A DNA stretch of 64,000 nt. Source: a virus. The notes under the pieces are model-generated. The model saw only the letters and a program-made list of their open reading frames with translations, had not been told where the DNA came from and made no database searches. Position numbers and translations under genes: made by a program. The DNA lies in the IMG/VR virus record IMGVR_UViG_3300043446_003692, positions 1-64,000 of that record. The stretch is one strand, 5' to 3'. Shown one piece after another: positions 1 through 6,277 of this stretch (positions are counted from its first letter, which is position 1; each line of letters starts with the position of its first letter).

Positions 1-1
1 T

Positions 2-292
2 CTCATCTATGATCGTCTTGGCTTTGATGCTGATGCCTATGGTGTTCTGCTCGATGCTGGTATGACTCTCAGCAATGAATTTGATCTTACCGAAAAAGAA
101 GAAGTCGCTGAGTTTCTGAAGAACAATGATATCGAAGGAGCTAAGAAACGTCTTGGTTACTGCGACGAGCCAGGATGCTATAACGAAGTCAGTGCTGGTT
201 ATCCTGCACTAGATGGTCGATATCGCATGAGTTGTGGCGATCATTATCGTCAGTATCAGATACCGCAGACTACTCGCCTAAAAGAAGGTTGA
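2..292 (+). CDS. Partial Cys-rich small protein (5' end outside window)
   Basis: The reading frame is open from base 2 with no stop, so this is the C-terminal 96 residues of a gene that begins upstream; the ATG at 62 is probably internal. Near the C-terminus it has a Cys-x4-Cys pair (CDEPGC) and, 20 residues later, a Cys-x2-His pair (CGDH). This spacing could bind one zinc ion. No family is recognised. It ends just inside the -35 element of the tmRNA promoter, so the two transcription units abut. Confidence 0.6.
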   Translation, partial: LIYDRLGFDADAYGVLLDAGMTLSNEFDLTEKEEVAEFLKNNDIEGAKKRLGYCDEPGCYNEVSAGYPALDGRYRMSCGDHYRQYQIPQTTRLKEG

Positions 293-323
293 CTTTTACC
301 ATCGTATAAGCTATGATAAATAC
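289..323 (+). promoter_or_regulatory. Sigma70-type promoter overlapping a T4-late-like motif, upstream of the tmRNA
   Basis: TTGACT at 289-294 and TATGAT at 312-317 are separated by 17 bases, close to the sigma70 ideal. GATAAATACTAT (316-327) overlaps the -10 box and matches the T4 late consensus TATAAATACTATT at 11 of 13 positions when aligned from base 316. The expected start near 324 would put the acceptor piece at the very 5' end of the transcript. The locus could be read both early and late. Confidence 0.75.
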
Positions 324-393
324 TATGCTTAGGTCGTTGAGGCGTAAGGAATAGACGGATCGGACGGGAGGGCAGTACTCCCCGCCTCCACCA
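324..393 (+). ncRNA. ssrA: tmRNA acceptor piece (3' half of a permuted two-piece tmRNA)
   Basis: Bases 383-389 (CGCCTCC) followed by A and CCA (391-393) form the 3' strand of an acceptor stem. It pairs over seven positions with GGGGGCG at 687-693, the start of the coding piece, and the third pair is G-U, the alanyl-tRNA synthetase identity element. A T-arm of five pairs lies at 366-370/378-382 with loop GGCAGTA, not the usual TTCRANY. Gene order (3' half first) is that of permuted alphaproteobacterial tmRNA. The 5' end is inferred from the promoter. This half is separated from the coding half by 293 bases that hold a protein gene. Confidence 0.9.
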
Positions 394-405
394 TAGGGAC
401 ACGAC

Positions 406-699
406 ATGAAATCATTCAAGAACTTTTTTAAAGAAGATGATGATAGATTGGGTGTAAAGGTCGGTGATAAAGTAAAGCTGACCCATAAGGTAGGTAGCCA
501 CGAAAAAGATCGTGGCGAACATACTGTTACATCCGTAAAGTCATCTCACTTTACTATTGATCGTAATGATGAAAATGGTAAGCCTATGAAATTCAAACAC
601 AATGGCTACAGTCATGACTGGAAAAAGCAAAAGTCTGGTCGAGTAAAGGGTTTGTCAATTTCTTCTGGTCATCGTGTATCTTTGATGGGGGCGAAATAG
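406..699 (+). CDS. Small basic protein encoded in the tmRNA intervening segment
   Basis: 97 residues, lysine-rich, starting MKSFKNFFKEDDD. AGGGA (395-399) lies six bases before the ATG and starts two bases after the acceptor CCA. Residues about 17-55 (VGDKVKL, then HTVTSV and FTID) look like a small SH3/KOW-type beta barrel. The last codons (ATG GGG GCG AAA TAG) lie inside the tmRNA coding piece, so the acceptor-stem bases are also codons. The function is unknown. Permuted tmRNA loci normally have a short non-coding spacer, so a whole gene here is unusual. The good ribosome site and uninterrupted frame argue that it is real. Confidence 0.75.
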   Translation: MKSFKNFFKEDDDRLGVKVGDKVKLTHKVGSHEKDRGEHTVTSVKSSHFTIDRNDENGKPMKFKHNGYSHDWKKQKSGRVKGLSISSGHRVSLMGAK

Positions 700-832
700 G
701 ATCGACGGACGTAGTAAAGGTACGAAGAGACCAAAAGCAAACTCTAGGAGCAAACGATAACTTTGCCCCATCTTACGCACTAGCTGCGTGAACGAGCACG
801 GGAGGCGCTTGGGAACAGAAGCCTCCCACCTT
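687..832 (+). ncRNA. ssrA: tmRNA coding piece (5' half, carries the tag frame)
   Basis: Starts GGGGGCGAAATAGGATCGAC, the hallmark 5' end of tmRNA coding pieces. GGGGGCG pairs with the acceptor piece at 383-389. The resume codon GCA at 750 opens a tag of 13 codons ending TGA at 791. After the tag, GGGAGGC (801-807) pairs with GCCTCCC (822-828) as a closing hairpin; the 3' end near 832 is inferred. There is no acceptor sequence downstream, so the molecule must be completed by the upstream acceptor piece. A tRNA gene follows seven bases later, so RNase P cleavage at 839 would also help set the 3' end. Confidence 0.9.
750..791 (+). other. tmRNA proteolysis-tag reading frame (ANDNFAPSYALAA)
   Basis: GCA AAC GAT AAC TTT GCC CCA TCT TAC GCA CTA GCT GCG TGA. 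The start ANDNFA equals the known Caulobacter-type tag (ANDNFAEEFAVAA), and the end ALAA is the usual ClpX-recognised C-terminus. The middle PSY differs. This supports an alphaproteobacterial-type trans-translation RNA, unlike the picocyanobacterial or betaproteobacterial split tmRNAs, whose tags differ. Confidence 0.92.
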
Positions 833-838
833 ACCTAT

Positions 839-915
839 GGTCACTTAGCTCAGCAGGATAGAGCACAGAACTTCTAATTCTGGGGTCATTGGTTCGAGTC
901 CAATAGTGATCGCCA
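839..915 (+). tRNA. tRNA-Arg (anticodon TCT)
   Basis: A cloverleaf fits: acceptor GGTCACT (839-845) with AGTGATC (905-911), one G-T pair, discriminator G and encoded CCA (913-915). The D-arm contains TAGCTCAGCAGGATAGAGCA. The anticodon stem encloses CTTCTAA, giving TCT, which reads AGA. The T-arm carries GGTTCGAGTCC. AGA codons are frequent in the structural genes here (for example in the gp6 and fibre genes), so the tRNA may offset poor host supply. Confidence 0.95.
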
Positions 916-930
916 TTTCAGGAGTACATC

Positions 931-1158
931 ATGAAGAAACTTCTTATTATATCTGCAGCTACATTAGGTCTTGCTGGTTGTTCAGCGACTACGACAACTG
1001 TATACCGACCAGTTGCGCCAGTAACCTATCCGCTTCCTTCAGCTTATCCTAATACATATCCTTACGCTAGACCATATCGTTATCGTGGTCGAGTGCATTG
1101 TTATACGACTTGGGATCGCACACCATATGGTCTTCGCGAGCGTAGGGTTTGTGGATGA
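931..1158 (+). CDS. Small phage lipoprotein
   Basis: 75 residues. A basic start (MKKLL), a hydrophobic stretch and the lipobox LAGC at residues 14-17 predict signal peptidase II cleavage before Cys17 and lipid attachment. The mature part is rich in Tyr, Pro and Arg (YRPVAPVTYPLP) with two further cysteines near the end. AGGAG sits eight bases before the ATG. Phage lipoproteins sometimes block superinfection or act at the outer membrane, but the sequence gives no direct evidence for either role. The stop overlaps the next start (ATGA). Confidence 0.75.
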   Translation: MKKLLIISAATLGLAGCSATTTTVYRPVAPVTYPLPSAYPNTYPYARPYRYRGRVHCYTTWDRTPYGLRERRVCG

Positions 1159-1373
1159 AAAAGAAGTTCATCAAGTTAACAAACATCGCCGATAATCATA
1201 AAGGTATGCCGATCTGGCTGAATATGGACCATATTATTTCTGTTTATGAATACCCTTCTGTAGAGGGCGGTAGTCTTCGCACTTGCATATATGGTGGTCC
1301 GAAAGGCGATATTTGGGAAGTCGAAGAAAGCCCATTTCAAATCTTCAAGAGCATTATGGATGCCCAAGAATGA
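1155..1373 (+). CDS. Hypothetical protein
   Basis: 72 residues starting MKKKFIKLTN. The ATG at 1155 is chosen because it overlaps the stop of the lipoprotein gene (ATGA), a typical coupled start; a TTG at 1149 is in frame but less likely. The pattern of short strands (WLNMDHIISVYEY, then TCIYGG) suggests a small beta-rich fold. No family is recognised. Its stop overlaps the start of the gp33-like gene in the same way, so three genes are translationally linked. Confidence 0.6.
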   Translation: MKKKFIKLTNIADNHKGMPIWLNMDHIISVYEYPSVEGGSLRTCIYGGPKGDIWEVEESPFQIFKSIMDAQE

Positions 1374-1594
1374 TTCTTTTCGACGGTCAAAAGTTTATCA
1401 CCGAAATCGAGTATCTTTGCACTAATCGTGGCATCGAGTATATTGACGCTGTCATTCACTGGTGTGAAAAGAATAAAATTGAGGTGGAATACGTAGCTTC
1501 TTTCATTAAGAAAGATCCAGTTTTTAAATCTAAATTGCAGGAAGAAGCAGAGAACCTAAATATTCTAAAGCGAGGGGCGAGGTTGCCTCTTTGA
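1370..1594 (+). CDS. 33: gp33-like late-transcription coactivator
   Basis: 74 residues, starting at the ATG that overlaps the previous stop. The layout (YIDAVIHWCEKN, IEVEYVASFIK, then LQEEAENLNILK and a final ARLPL) resembles the short gp33 proteins of marine T4-like phages. In T4, gp33 binds the RNA polymerase beta flap and links it to the sliding clamp for late transcription. The presence of TATAAATA promoters elsewhere in the window fits. The assignment rests on pattern memory and is not a strong match to T4 gp33 itself. Confidence 0.6.
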   Translation: MILFDGQKFITEIEYLCTNRGIEYIDAVIHWCEKNKIEVEYVASFIKKDPVFKSKLQEEAENLNILKRGARLPL

Positions 1595-1612
1595 CTCCAA
1601 CGGGAGGCGCTG

Positions 1613-2074
1613 ATGTATATAAAGACAAAAGGTAGACCAGGAAATATACCTCCAAGTTTATGTAAGGAAGCAGCTCGCTGGTATGGGCGCAAGCTGCTAG
1701 GCGAAAGAATATATCACAATATCGAGTTAATTATTGATTTTAAAGACCCAGATGTAGGACAAGATCTTTATGGGTTTTGCCTCTATCATCCAGATGAGGG
1801 TCCGCTAAAGAAGTTTACCATTTCGTTAAATCCAAATCTTAGTAAGAAAGCCTGTCTTACTGCACTTGCCCACGAAATGGTGCATTTAAAACAATATGCA
1901 AGAGGCGAGTTGAAAGATTATGCTCGAGTAAAGAGCATAAAGTGGAAGGGTCAAGTATATGATGAAGACAGAATTGATTATTGGGACCATCCATGGGAAA
2001 TAGAGGCATATGGAAGAGAACGTGGGCTGTACGTTCGTTTCATAGATTACAAGAAAACAAAAAACAGCCGTTGA
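1613..2074 (+). CDS. SprT-like zinc metallopeptidase domain protein
   Basis: 153 residues. HEMVH at residues 87-91 is a zincin HExxH motif and lies in the right context (TALAHEMVHLKQY). About 35 residues later HPWEIEA (126-132) supplies the likely third ligand, as in SprT-like folds (DHPWE-type). SprT/Spartan proteins cut DNA-crosslinked or other protein targets; the phage target is unknown. Proteins of this size recur in T4-like marine phages. GGGAGG (1602-1607) is the ribosome site. The gp32 promoter overlaps the end of this gene. Confidence 0.75.
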   Translation: MYIKTKGRPGNIPPSLCKEAARWYGRKLLGERIYHNIELIIDFKDPDVGQDLYGFCLYHPDEGPLKKFTISLNPNLSKKACLTALAHEMVHLKQYARGELKDYARVKSIKWKGQVYDEDRIDYWDHPWEIEAYGRERGLYVRFIDYKKTKNSR

Positions 2075-2105
2075 CTTATATTGGTAATACACGTATACTA
2101 AATAC
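2071..2105 (+). promoter_or_regulatory. Sigma70-type promoter of the gp32 gene
   Basis: TTGACT at 2071-2076 and TATACT at 2094-2099, spacing 17. It is followed by AAATAC, so TAAATAC (2099-2105) is identical in position and sequence to the element after the tmRNA -10 box (317-323). It begins within the last codons of the SprT-like gene. The predicted start is close to 2106, exactly at the foot of a hairpin. Confidence 0.8.
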
Positions 2106-2129
2106 AGTTGGACGTTACACTGTCCAACT
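2106..2129 (+). promoter_or_regulatory. 5'-terminal hairpin in the gp32 mRNA leader
   Basis: AGTTGGAC (2106-2113) and GTCCAACT (2122-2129) pair perfectly over eight positions around an eight-base loop. The hairpin would sit at the extreme 5' end of the transcript, 32 bases before the gp32 ATG. Possible roles are mRNA protection or part of the gp32 autoregulation that T4 achieves through a leader pseudoknot. Confidence 0.7.
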
Positions 2130-2161
2130 ATACGATCAATACAAACAATACGGAGAATACG

Positions 2162-3094
2162 ATGGTAGATTTTGCAAAACTCAAGCAGATGCGTGGCAAC
2201 AAGTCACTCGAAGCTCTTACCGCAGAACTTAACAAGTTCAATACCCAGGGCGAGTCCAAGAAGGACGAGCGTTTCTGGTATCCTAGCGTTGACAAGGCTG
2301 GCAATGGCTACGCCGTTATTCGCTTCCTCCCCGCTCCAGGCAACGAAGATGTTCCGTTCATTCGCATGTTCGAACATGGCTTCAAGGGTCCGACTGGTTC
2401 TTGGTACATCGAGAACTCGCTGACCACAATTGGCAAGACCGATCCTGTTGGTGAATACAACACGATGCTCTGGAACTCTGGTCTTGACTCCGACAAGGAA
2501 ATTGCTCGCAAGCAGAAGCGCAAGTTGCACTTCGTCAGCAATATCTACGTCATTACTGACCAGTTGAACCCCGAGAACGAGGGTAAGGTATTCCTCTTCA
2601 AGTACGGTAAGAAGATCTTCGACAAGCTCAATGAGGCTATGAATCCTCAGTTTGCTGACGAGGATGCGATGAATCCGTTTGACCTGTGGACTGGTGCTAA
2701 CTTCAAGCTCAAGATCCGCAACGTCGAAGGCTATCGCAACTACGACAAATCAGAGTTTGCCTCGACTGGTCCTCTACTCGACGACGACTCCGAACTCGAG
2801 CGTATTTGGAAGAGCGAACATTCGCTGCAGGAATTCCTTGCGCCGAGCAACTTCAAGTCTTATGATGAGTTGAAGGCGAAGCTCTACAAGGTTCTCGGAC
2901 TTGATGAGGGTGGTAAGGTTGCACCTGCTACTGCTCGTGCTACTGCTGCCAAAAATGACACTGATGAGGATCTTCCTTGGAAGGAAGAGGCTGCAGCTCC
3001 GAAGTTTAAGGCTAAGGATGCACCAGCTCAGAAGTTTGATGAGGATGACGACGATGAAAGTTTGGCATTCTTCAACAAGCTGGTGAACAATTAA
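2162..3094 (+). CDS. 32: gp32 single-stranded DNA-binding protein
   Basis: 310 residues (T4: 301). The core matches gp32: AGNGYAVIRFLP (46-57), EHGFKG, then NPENEGKVFLFKYGKKI and the NFKSYDEL region. An acidic tail (DEDDDDESLAFF) ends the protein, as expected for partner binding. The start at 2162 (GGAG seven bases upstream) is preferred to one at 2108, which would fall in the leader hairpin. His72 is kept, but the three zinc cysteines of T4 (C77, C87, C90) appear replaced by Ser86, Asp94 and Gly97. The protein covers ssDNA in replication, recombination and repair. Confidence 0.95.
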   Translation: MVDFAKLKQMRGNKSLEALTAELNKFNTQGESKKDERFWYPSVDKAGNGYAVIRFLPAPGNEDVPFIRMFEHGFKGPTGSWYIENSLTTIGKTDPVGEYNTMLWNSGLDSDKEIARKQKRKLHFVSNIYVITDQLNPENEGKVFLFKYGKKIFDKLNEAMNPQFADEDAMNPFDLWTGANFKLKIRNVEGYRNYDKSEFASTGPLLDDDSELERIWKSEHSLQEFLAPSNFKSYDELKAKLYKVLGLDEGGKVAPATARATAAKNDTDEDLPWKEEAAAPKFKAKDAPAQKFDEDDDDESLAFFNKLVNN

Positions 3095-3100
3095 TAAACT

Positions 3101-3124
3101 GGGGAGCTTCGGCTCCCCTTTTTT
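3101..3124 (+). terminator. Rho-independent terminator after gp32
   Basis: GGGGAGC and GCTCCCC form a seven-pair stem closed by a TTCG tetraloop and followed by TTTTTT. It ends plus-strand transcription just before the convergent minus-strand tape-measure gene, whose stop codon is at 3123. On the minus strand there is no T-run after the stem, so it is one-directional. Confidence 0.95.
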
Positions 3125-5792
3125 ATGGTATGTTTATTTGGTCGCCGAAATAAGATCTCATTAAATCTGCTGGCGCTAGAGCTGGTCCGCTCTGAATAGT
3201 TCCAAGACCTTCATTAGCACCACTACCAGCAAAACCTTGTTGCATAGCGCTGGCTGGATTTGTTTCAGCCTGATACGATTTCATTCTAAATGCTTCTGTT
3301 TCCATCGCTGATATATTAAGTCTAGAAGCAGCTTCACCACTAGTTGTAGGATCTACCATAGGAACCAATGGACCTTTTGCTTTAGCAGCTAGAGCAGCAT
3401 CTATAGCAGCTTGAGAGCTTCCCTCTGTAAATCCACCTGCTCCAGTTTGAGAAGCAACTACTTCTGCATCTCTTCTTCTTTGTTCCGCATCAGCATTAGT
3501 TTTAGCAGCCCAAGCTCTAGCGTCAAAACCAGTCACACCACCCACAGCTTCAGCATCCATTGATGCTCGTTCAGCATCCATTTTTGCTTTTTGCTGCTCC
3601 GCCCACTTTAAAGAATCAGCATTTTCTGGTGCATTTAACCAACCTCTTTGTCTTTCCTCCGACCATTTTTTAGCATCAAACGCGCCAATCGTTTCAGGAT
3701 CTACGGCAGCTGCAGCAGCTGCCTCTTTATCAGCTACTCTCTGAGCGTTAAACTTACTAAGAATTTTGTCAGTCGCAGTCGCGTCTCTTTGAACTTCATC
3801 TGCAGTTGATATAATTCCACCAGCGCCCATTGCTGCGCTTGCTGCTGCAGCTTCTTCTTGCGCTCTGTATGCTGCATCCGAACTGCCGTAATCTGTTGGT
3901 GGTGGTAAATTAGGTCCGAATTGCCCCTGATTTAAAAATCTGCCTCGCATAGCAATTCTAGCTTGCGCTGCTGCTTCTTCAACTGGACCTTTTGGTTGGA
4001 AAGGACCGAATTGACCTTGGTTTAGAAAACGACCGCGAGTTGCAATTCCAGCTTGCGCTGCTGCAGCTTCGACTTCTGGACTATAACCACGTCTTACGCC
4101 TCCAGCGCCGCCTTCCCCAGCAGCCATAACACGACGACCCGCCATTCCTCCAGCGCCAAATAGAGCACTCATTTCAGTTCTAGAAAGACCACCACCGCTA
4201 GGTGTTGATGGCACAGCAGCGCCACCAGGAACTCCAGTAGCTGCTGTAATTGAACCACCCGCTCCAGCGCCTCCAGCGCCACTAGCTTTCGCTAGTTCTC
4301 TGGTCATTTGACCACCACCACCAATTCCATGCCATGTTGGTCTTAAAACGCTACTAATATAACCATGCATTTCAGGATTTTTCATATCCTCAGCGAGGTT
4401 TCTTCTAGTTTTTTGTCTATAAATTCTTTGAGCATGACTCCATGCAGCTCTATCCTGGTTTTCAGGAGTAAACTCGCGTGGGTCTATGCCCATAGCTTTT
4501 GCTTCTTTTTCCCATGTAGACCATAGAAACTGGTATCTTCCAGAAGCAGTATTACCGAAACGTCCTTCAAATGGATGCCTTGTACCCTGAAAATATGATG
4601 GTCGACCACCGCCACCTGGCGCCTTATAATTGATAATATCGTATCTACCACCACTTTCGCCAGAAGAGATTGTACTTAAAAGAGCTTGAGCTTCTGGCGG
4701 AAGATCTTTGGCGGCGAATGAACCACTACCGCCGCCAGAGGATCTACCACCGCCAGCGCCACCGCCCCCAGTTCCCGCTCCTGGAACGTATGAAGAACCA
4801 CCAGGTCCACCAGGAGCTGCACTAGGACCAGGTCCACCAGGAGCTGCACTAGGACCAGGTCCACCAGGAGCTGAACCACTTGAACCACCAAAACTTGCAC
4901 CTGCAGATGGTTGGCCACCAGCAGTTTCAAACTTGATACTGTCTGCTTTAAAAATAATTTCTCGAGAATTGAAATTGATAGATTGTTTTTCTACTTCAGC
5001 AGCTGCTTTTTGTTTTTGCTGTTGCTCCTTTACGGACAATTCAGCCATTGCATCTGTTTTGTTGCTTTTGTTGTCGCCAAAAATTGAATTGTATATAGCA
5101 GATCCCACATCGTATATAGCAGTCGCCGCCTTATCTCCCAAATAACCACCACCTACAAGACCAACTGCAGAACCCGCTGGACCAGCAACGCCACCTAAAA
5201 CACCACCAGCAAGTCTACCAATACCTGCTCCAATAGCGCCAGCTGCAGCTCTACCAGCTAAAGCTCCGCCTAACGTACCAGCACCAGAGGCTACTGCTCT
5301 ACCAGCGTTTCCGCTTTCCATATATTCAGAAACACCAGTCGCTGTTGCACCAATGGCTGGTATGGCTCTTCCGAACATTCTGGCAGCTGCAGAAATACCA
5401 GCTATAAGAGCAGCATTTTCTGCGACAGAACTTTTTGGAGTGTTAACCCCTTGCCCTTGTATTTTAGCTTCGATATTTTTAAGAGTTCTGTCGATGCTAT
5501 TAAGAGCGCCTCCCATATTATTAATACCAGCGCTGATATCTTTCAAGTCACCAGCTTGTTCATTGAAATCTGATTGAAGATCTCTGACAGCTCTTACAGT
5601 ATCTTTTCCGCTATCGCCAGTTTCACCACTTTGTCTACCAGTTTTTTTGGCTCCAGTTTTGGTGCTGCTGAAATTGTTTGCTATAGCGCCAGCGGCTGTT
5701 CCACCGACAGCCCCTTTCAAAAAATTCATGCCAGCTGTTTTAGCTATATCTAAGCCAATACCACCTACACCTGTTGCCAAATTTGCAATCAT
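3123..5792 (-). CDS. Tape-measure-like tail protein with lysozyme (lambda R/GH104-like) domain
   Basis: 889 residues. The N-terminal part has Gly/Ala-rich hydrophobic segments (about 165-235) and helical stretches typical of tail tape measures. A Gly/Pro/Ser linker (about 300-365) carries a 27-base tandem repeat. Residues about 370-495 look like a lambda R-type lytic transglycosylase: a Glu in SSGESGGRYD, then GRYQFLWSTW and FTPENQDRAAW. The C-terminal half is Ala-rich with two copies of a RGRFLNQGQFGP motif. In this cluster the position fits T4 gp29. An alternative is a separate tail lysin. It probably degrades peptidoglycan during DNA entry. Confidence 0.6.
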   Translation of the reverse strand: MIANLATGVGGIGLDIAKTAGMNFLKGAVGGTAAGAIANNFSSTKTGAKKTGRQSGETGDSGKDTVRAVRDLQSDFNEQAGDLKDISAGINNMGGALNSIDRTLKNIEAKIQGQGVNTPKSSVAENAALIAGISAAARMFGRAIPAIGATATGVSEYMESGNAGRAVASGAGTLGGALAGRAAAGAIGAGIGRLAGGVLGGVAGPAGSAVGLVGGGYLGDKAATAIYDVGSAIYNSIFGDNKSNKTDAMAELSVKEQQQKQKAAAEVEKQSINFNSREIIFKADSIKFETAGGQPSAGASFGGSSGSAPGGPGPSAAPGGPGPSAAPGGPGGSSYVPGAGTGGGGAGGGRSSGGGSGSFAAKDLPPEAQALLSTISSGESGGRYDIINYKAPGGGGRPSYFQGTRHPFEGRFGNTASGRYQFLWSTWEKEAKAMGIDPREFTPENQDRAAWSHAQRIYRQKTRRNLAEDMKNPEMHGYISSVLRPTWHGIGGGGQMTRELAKASGAGGAGAGGSITAATGVPGGAAVPSTPSGGGLSRTEMSALFGAGGMAGRRVMAAGEGGAGGVRRGYSPEVEAAAAQAGIATRGRFLNQGQFGPFQPKGPVEEAAAQARIAMRGRFLNQGQFGPNLPPPTDYGSSDAAYRAQEEAAAASAAMGAGGIISTADEVQRDATATDKILSKFNAQRVADKEAAAAAAVDPETIGAFDAKKWSEERQRGWLNAPENADSLKWAEQQKAKMDAERASMDAEAVGGVTGFDARAWAAKTNADAEQRRRDAEVVASQTGAGGFTEGSSQAAIDAALAAKAKGPLVPMVDPTTSGEAASRLNISAMETEAFRMKSYQAETNPASAMQQGFAGSGANEGLGTIQSGPALAPADLMRSYFGDQINIP
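4801..4874 (-). repeat. 27-base tandem repeat coding for PGPSAAPGG
   Basis: Two full copies (4801-4827 and 4828-4854) and 20 bases of a third are identical. They encode a nine-residue Pro/Gly/Ser linker unit immediately before the lysozyme domain. Copy number can change without loss of frame, which would alter linker length. Confidence 0.85.
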
Positions 5793-6277
5793 TACTGCTT
5801 ACCTGCGATTTTCTCTTGACCGCGAGTCCACGCAGCAACGCCAAGAATTGCGCCAAATGCCATATGAATCAATCCACCGTTATCCAGTGTGAGCGACTTC
5901 CATGGAATATACGCCATACCTTTTACGAACTGTGGCATAAACATTGAGATGATAGGAAACACAATGAAGTCACAAGCGCACATAGCCATGTAGAGCCAGC
6001 CCATGGCAGGACGCCACATAGACTTCATCCATGGCTCTTCTTGCTTTGCGTTCTGTGCTTCCCATTGCTTCTTCTCTAGCTCAATACGAGCTAGCTGCGC
6101 CGCTTCAGATTCTACTGGACGTGCTGATGACGCTGGTGAAGAATATGAATATGATGGCGCGCTAGCAGTATACGAAGCTGATGCAGCAACTACTGATGGT
6201 TTAGTAGGAGGTGGTAGCTCATCCATTGCTGGCTTGGCTACCGCTGGTTCATCGTCAGGTGATCCGAATTTAGGCAT
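5792..6277 (-). CDS. Holin-like membrane protein (three-TM holin superfamily)
   Basis: 161 residues. The N-terminal 80 are Pro/Ser/Ala-rich and likely unstructured, with a charged helix (ARIELEKKQWEAQ). The rest has WRPAMGWLYMAMCACDFIVFP, then IPWKSLTLDNGGLIHMAFGAILGVAAW. The W-RP-x6-Y...DF-x3-P pattern is typical of gene-transfer-agent/3TM holins. It would open the inner membrane for lysis, which fits the lysozyme-containing gene next door. The start overlaps the end of the gp51 frame, and the stop overlaps the next start by one base. Confidence 0.65.
   Translation of the reverse strand: MPKFGSPDDEPAVAKPAMDELPPPTKPSVVAASASYTASAPSYSYSSPASSARPVESEAAQLARIELEKKQWEAQNAKQEEPWMKSMWRPAMGWLYMAMCACDFIVFPIISMFMPQFVKGMAYIPWKSLTLDNGGLIHMAFGAILGVAAWTRGQEKIAGKQ

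Noticed and set aside
687-915. One-piece tmRNA ending in the tRNA at 839-915
   Set aside because: The downstream RNA is a complete tRNA-Arg with its own acceptor stem, and the tmRNA 5' strand pairs instead with 383-389 upstream.
3101-3124. Bidirectional terminator for the minus-strand gene
   Set aside because: On the minus strand the stem is followed by AGTTTATTAATT, not a T-run.
4708-5145. Pro-rich open frame opposite the tape-measure gene
   Set aside because: Antisense of Gly/Ser repeats; low complexity and no translation signals.
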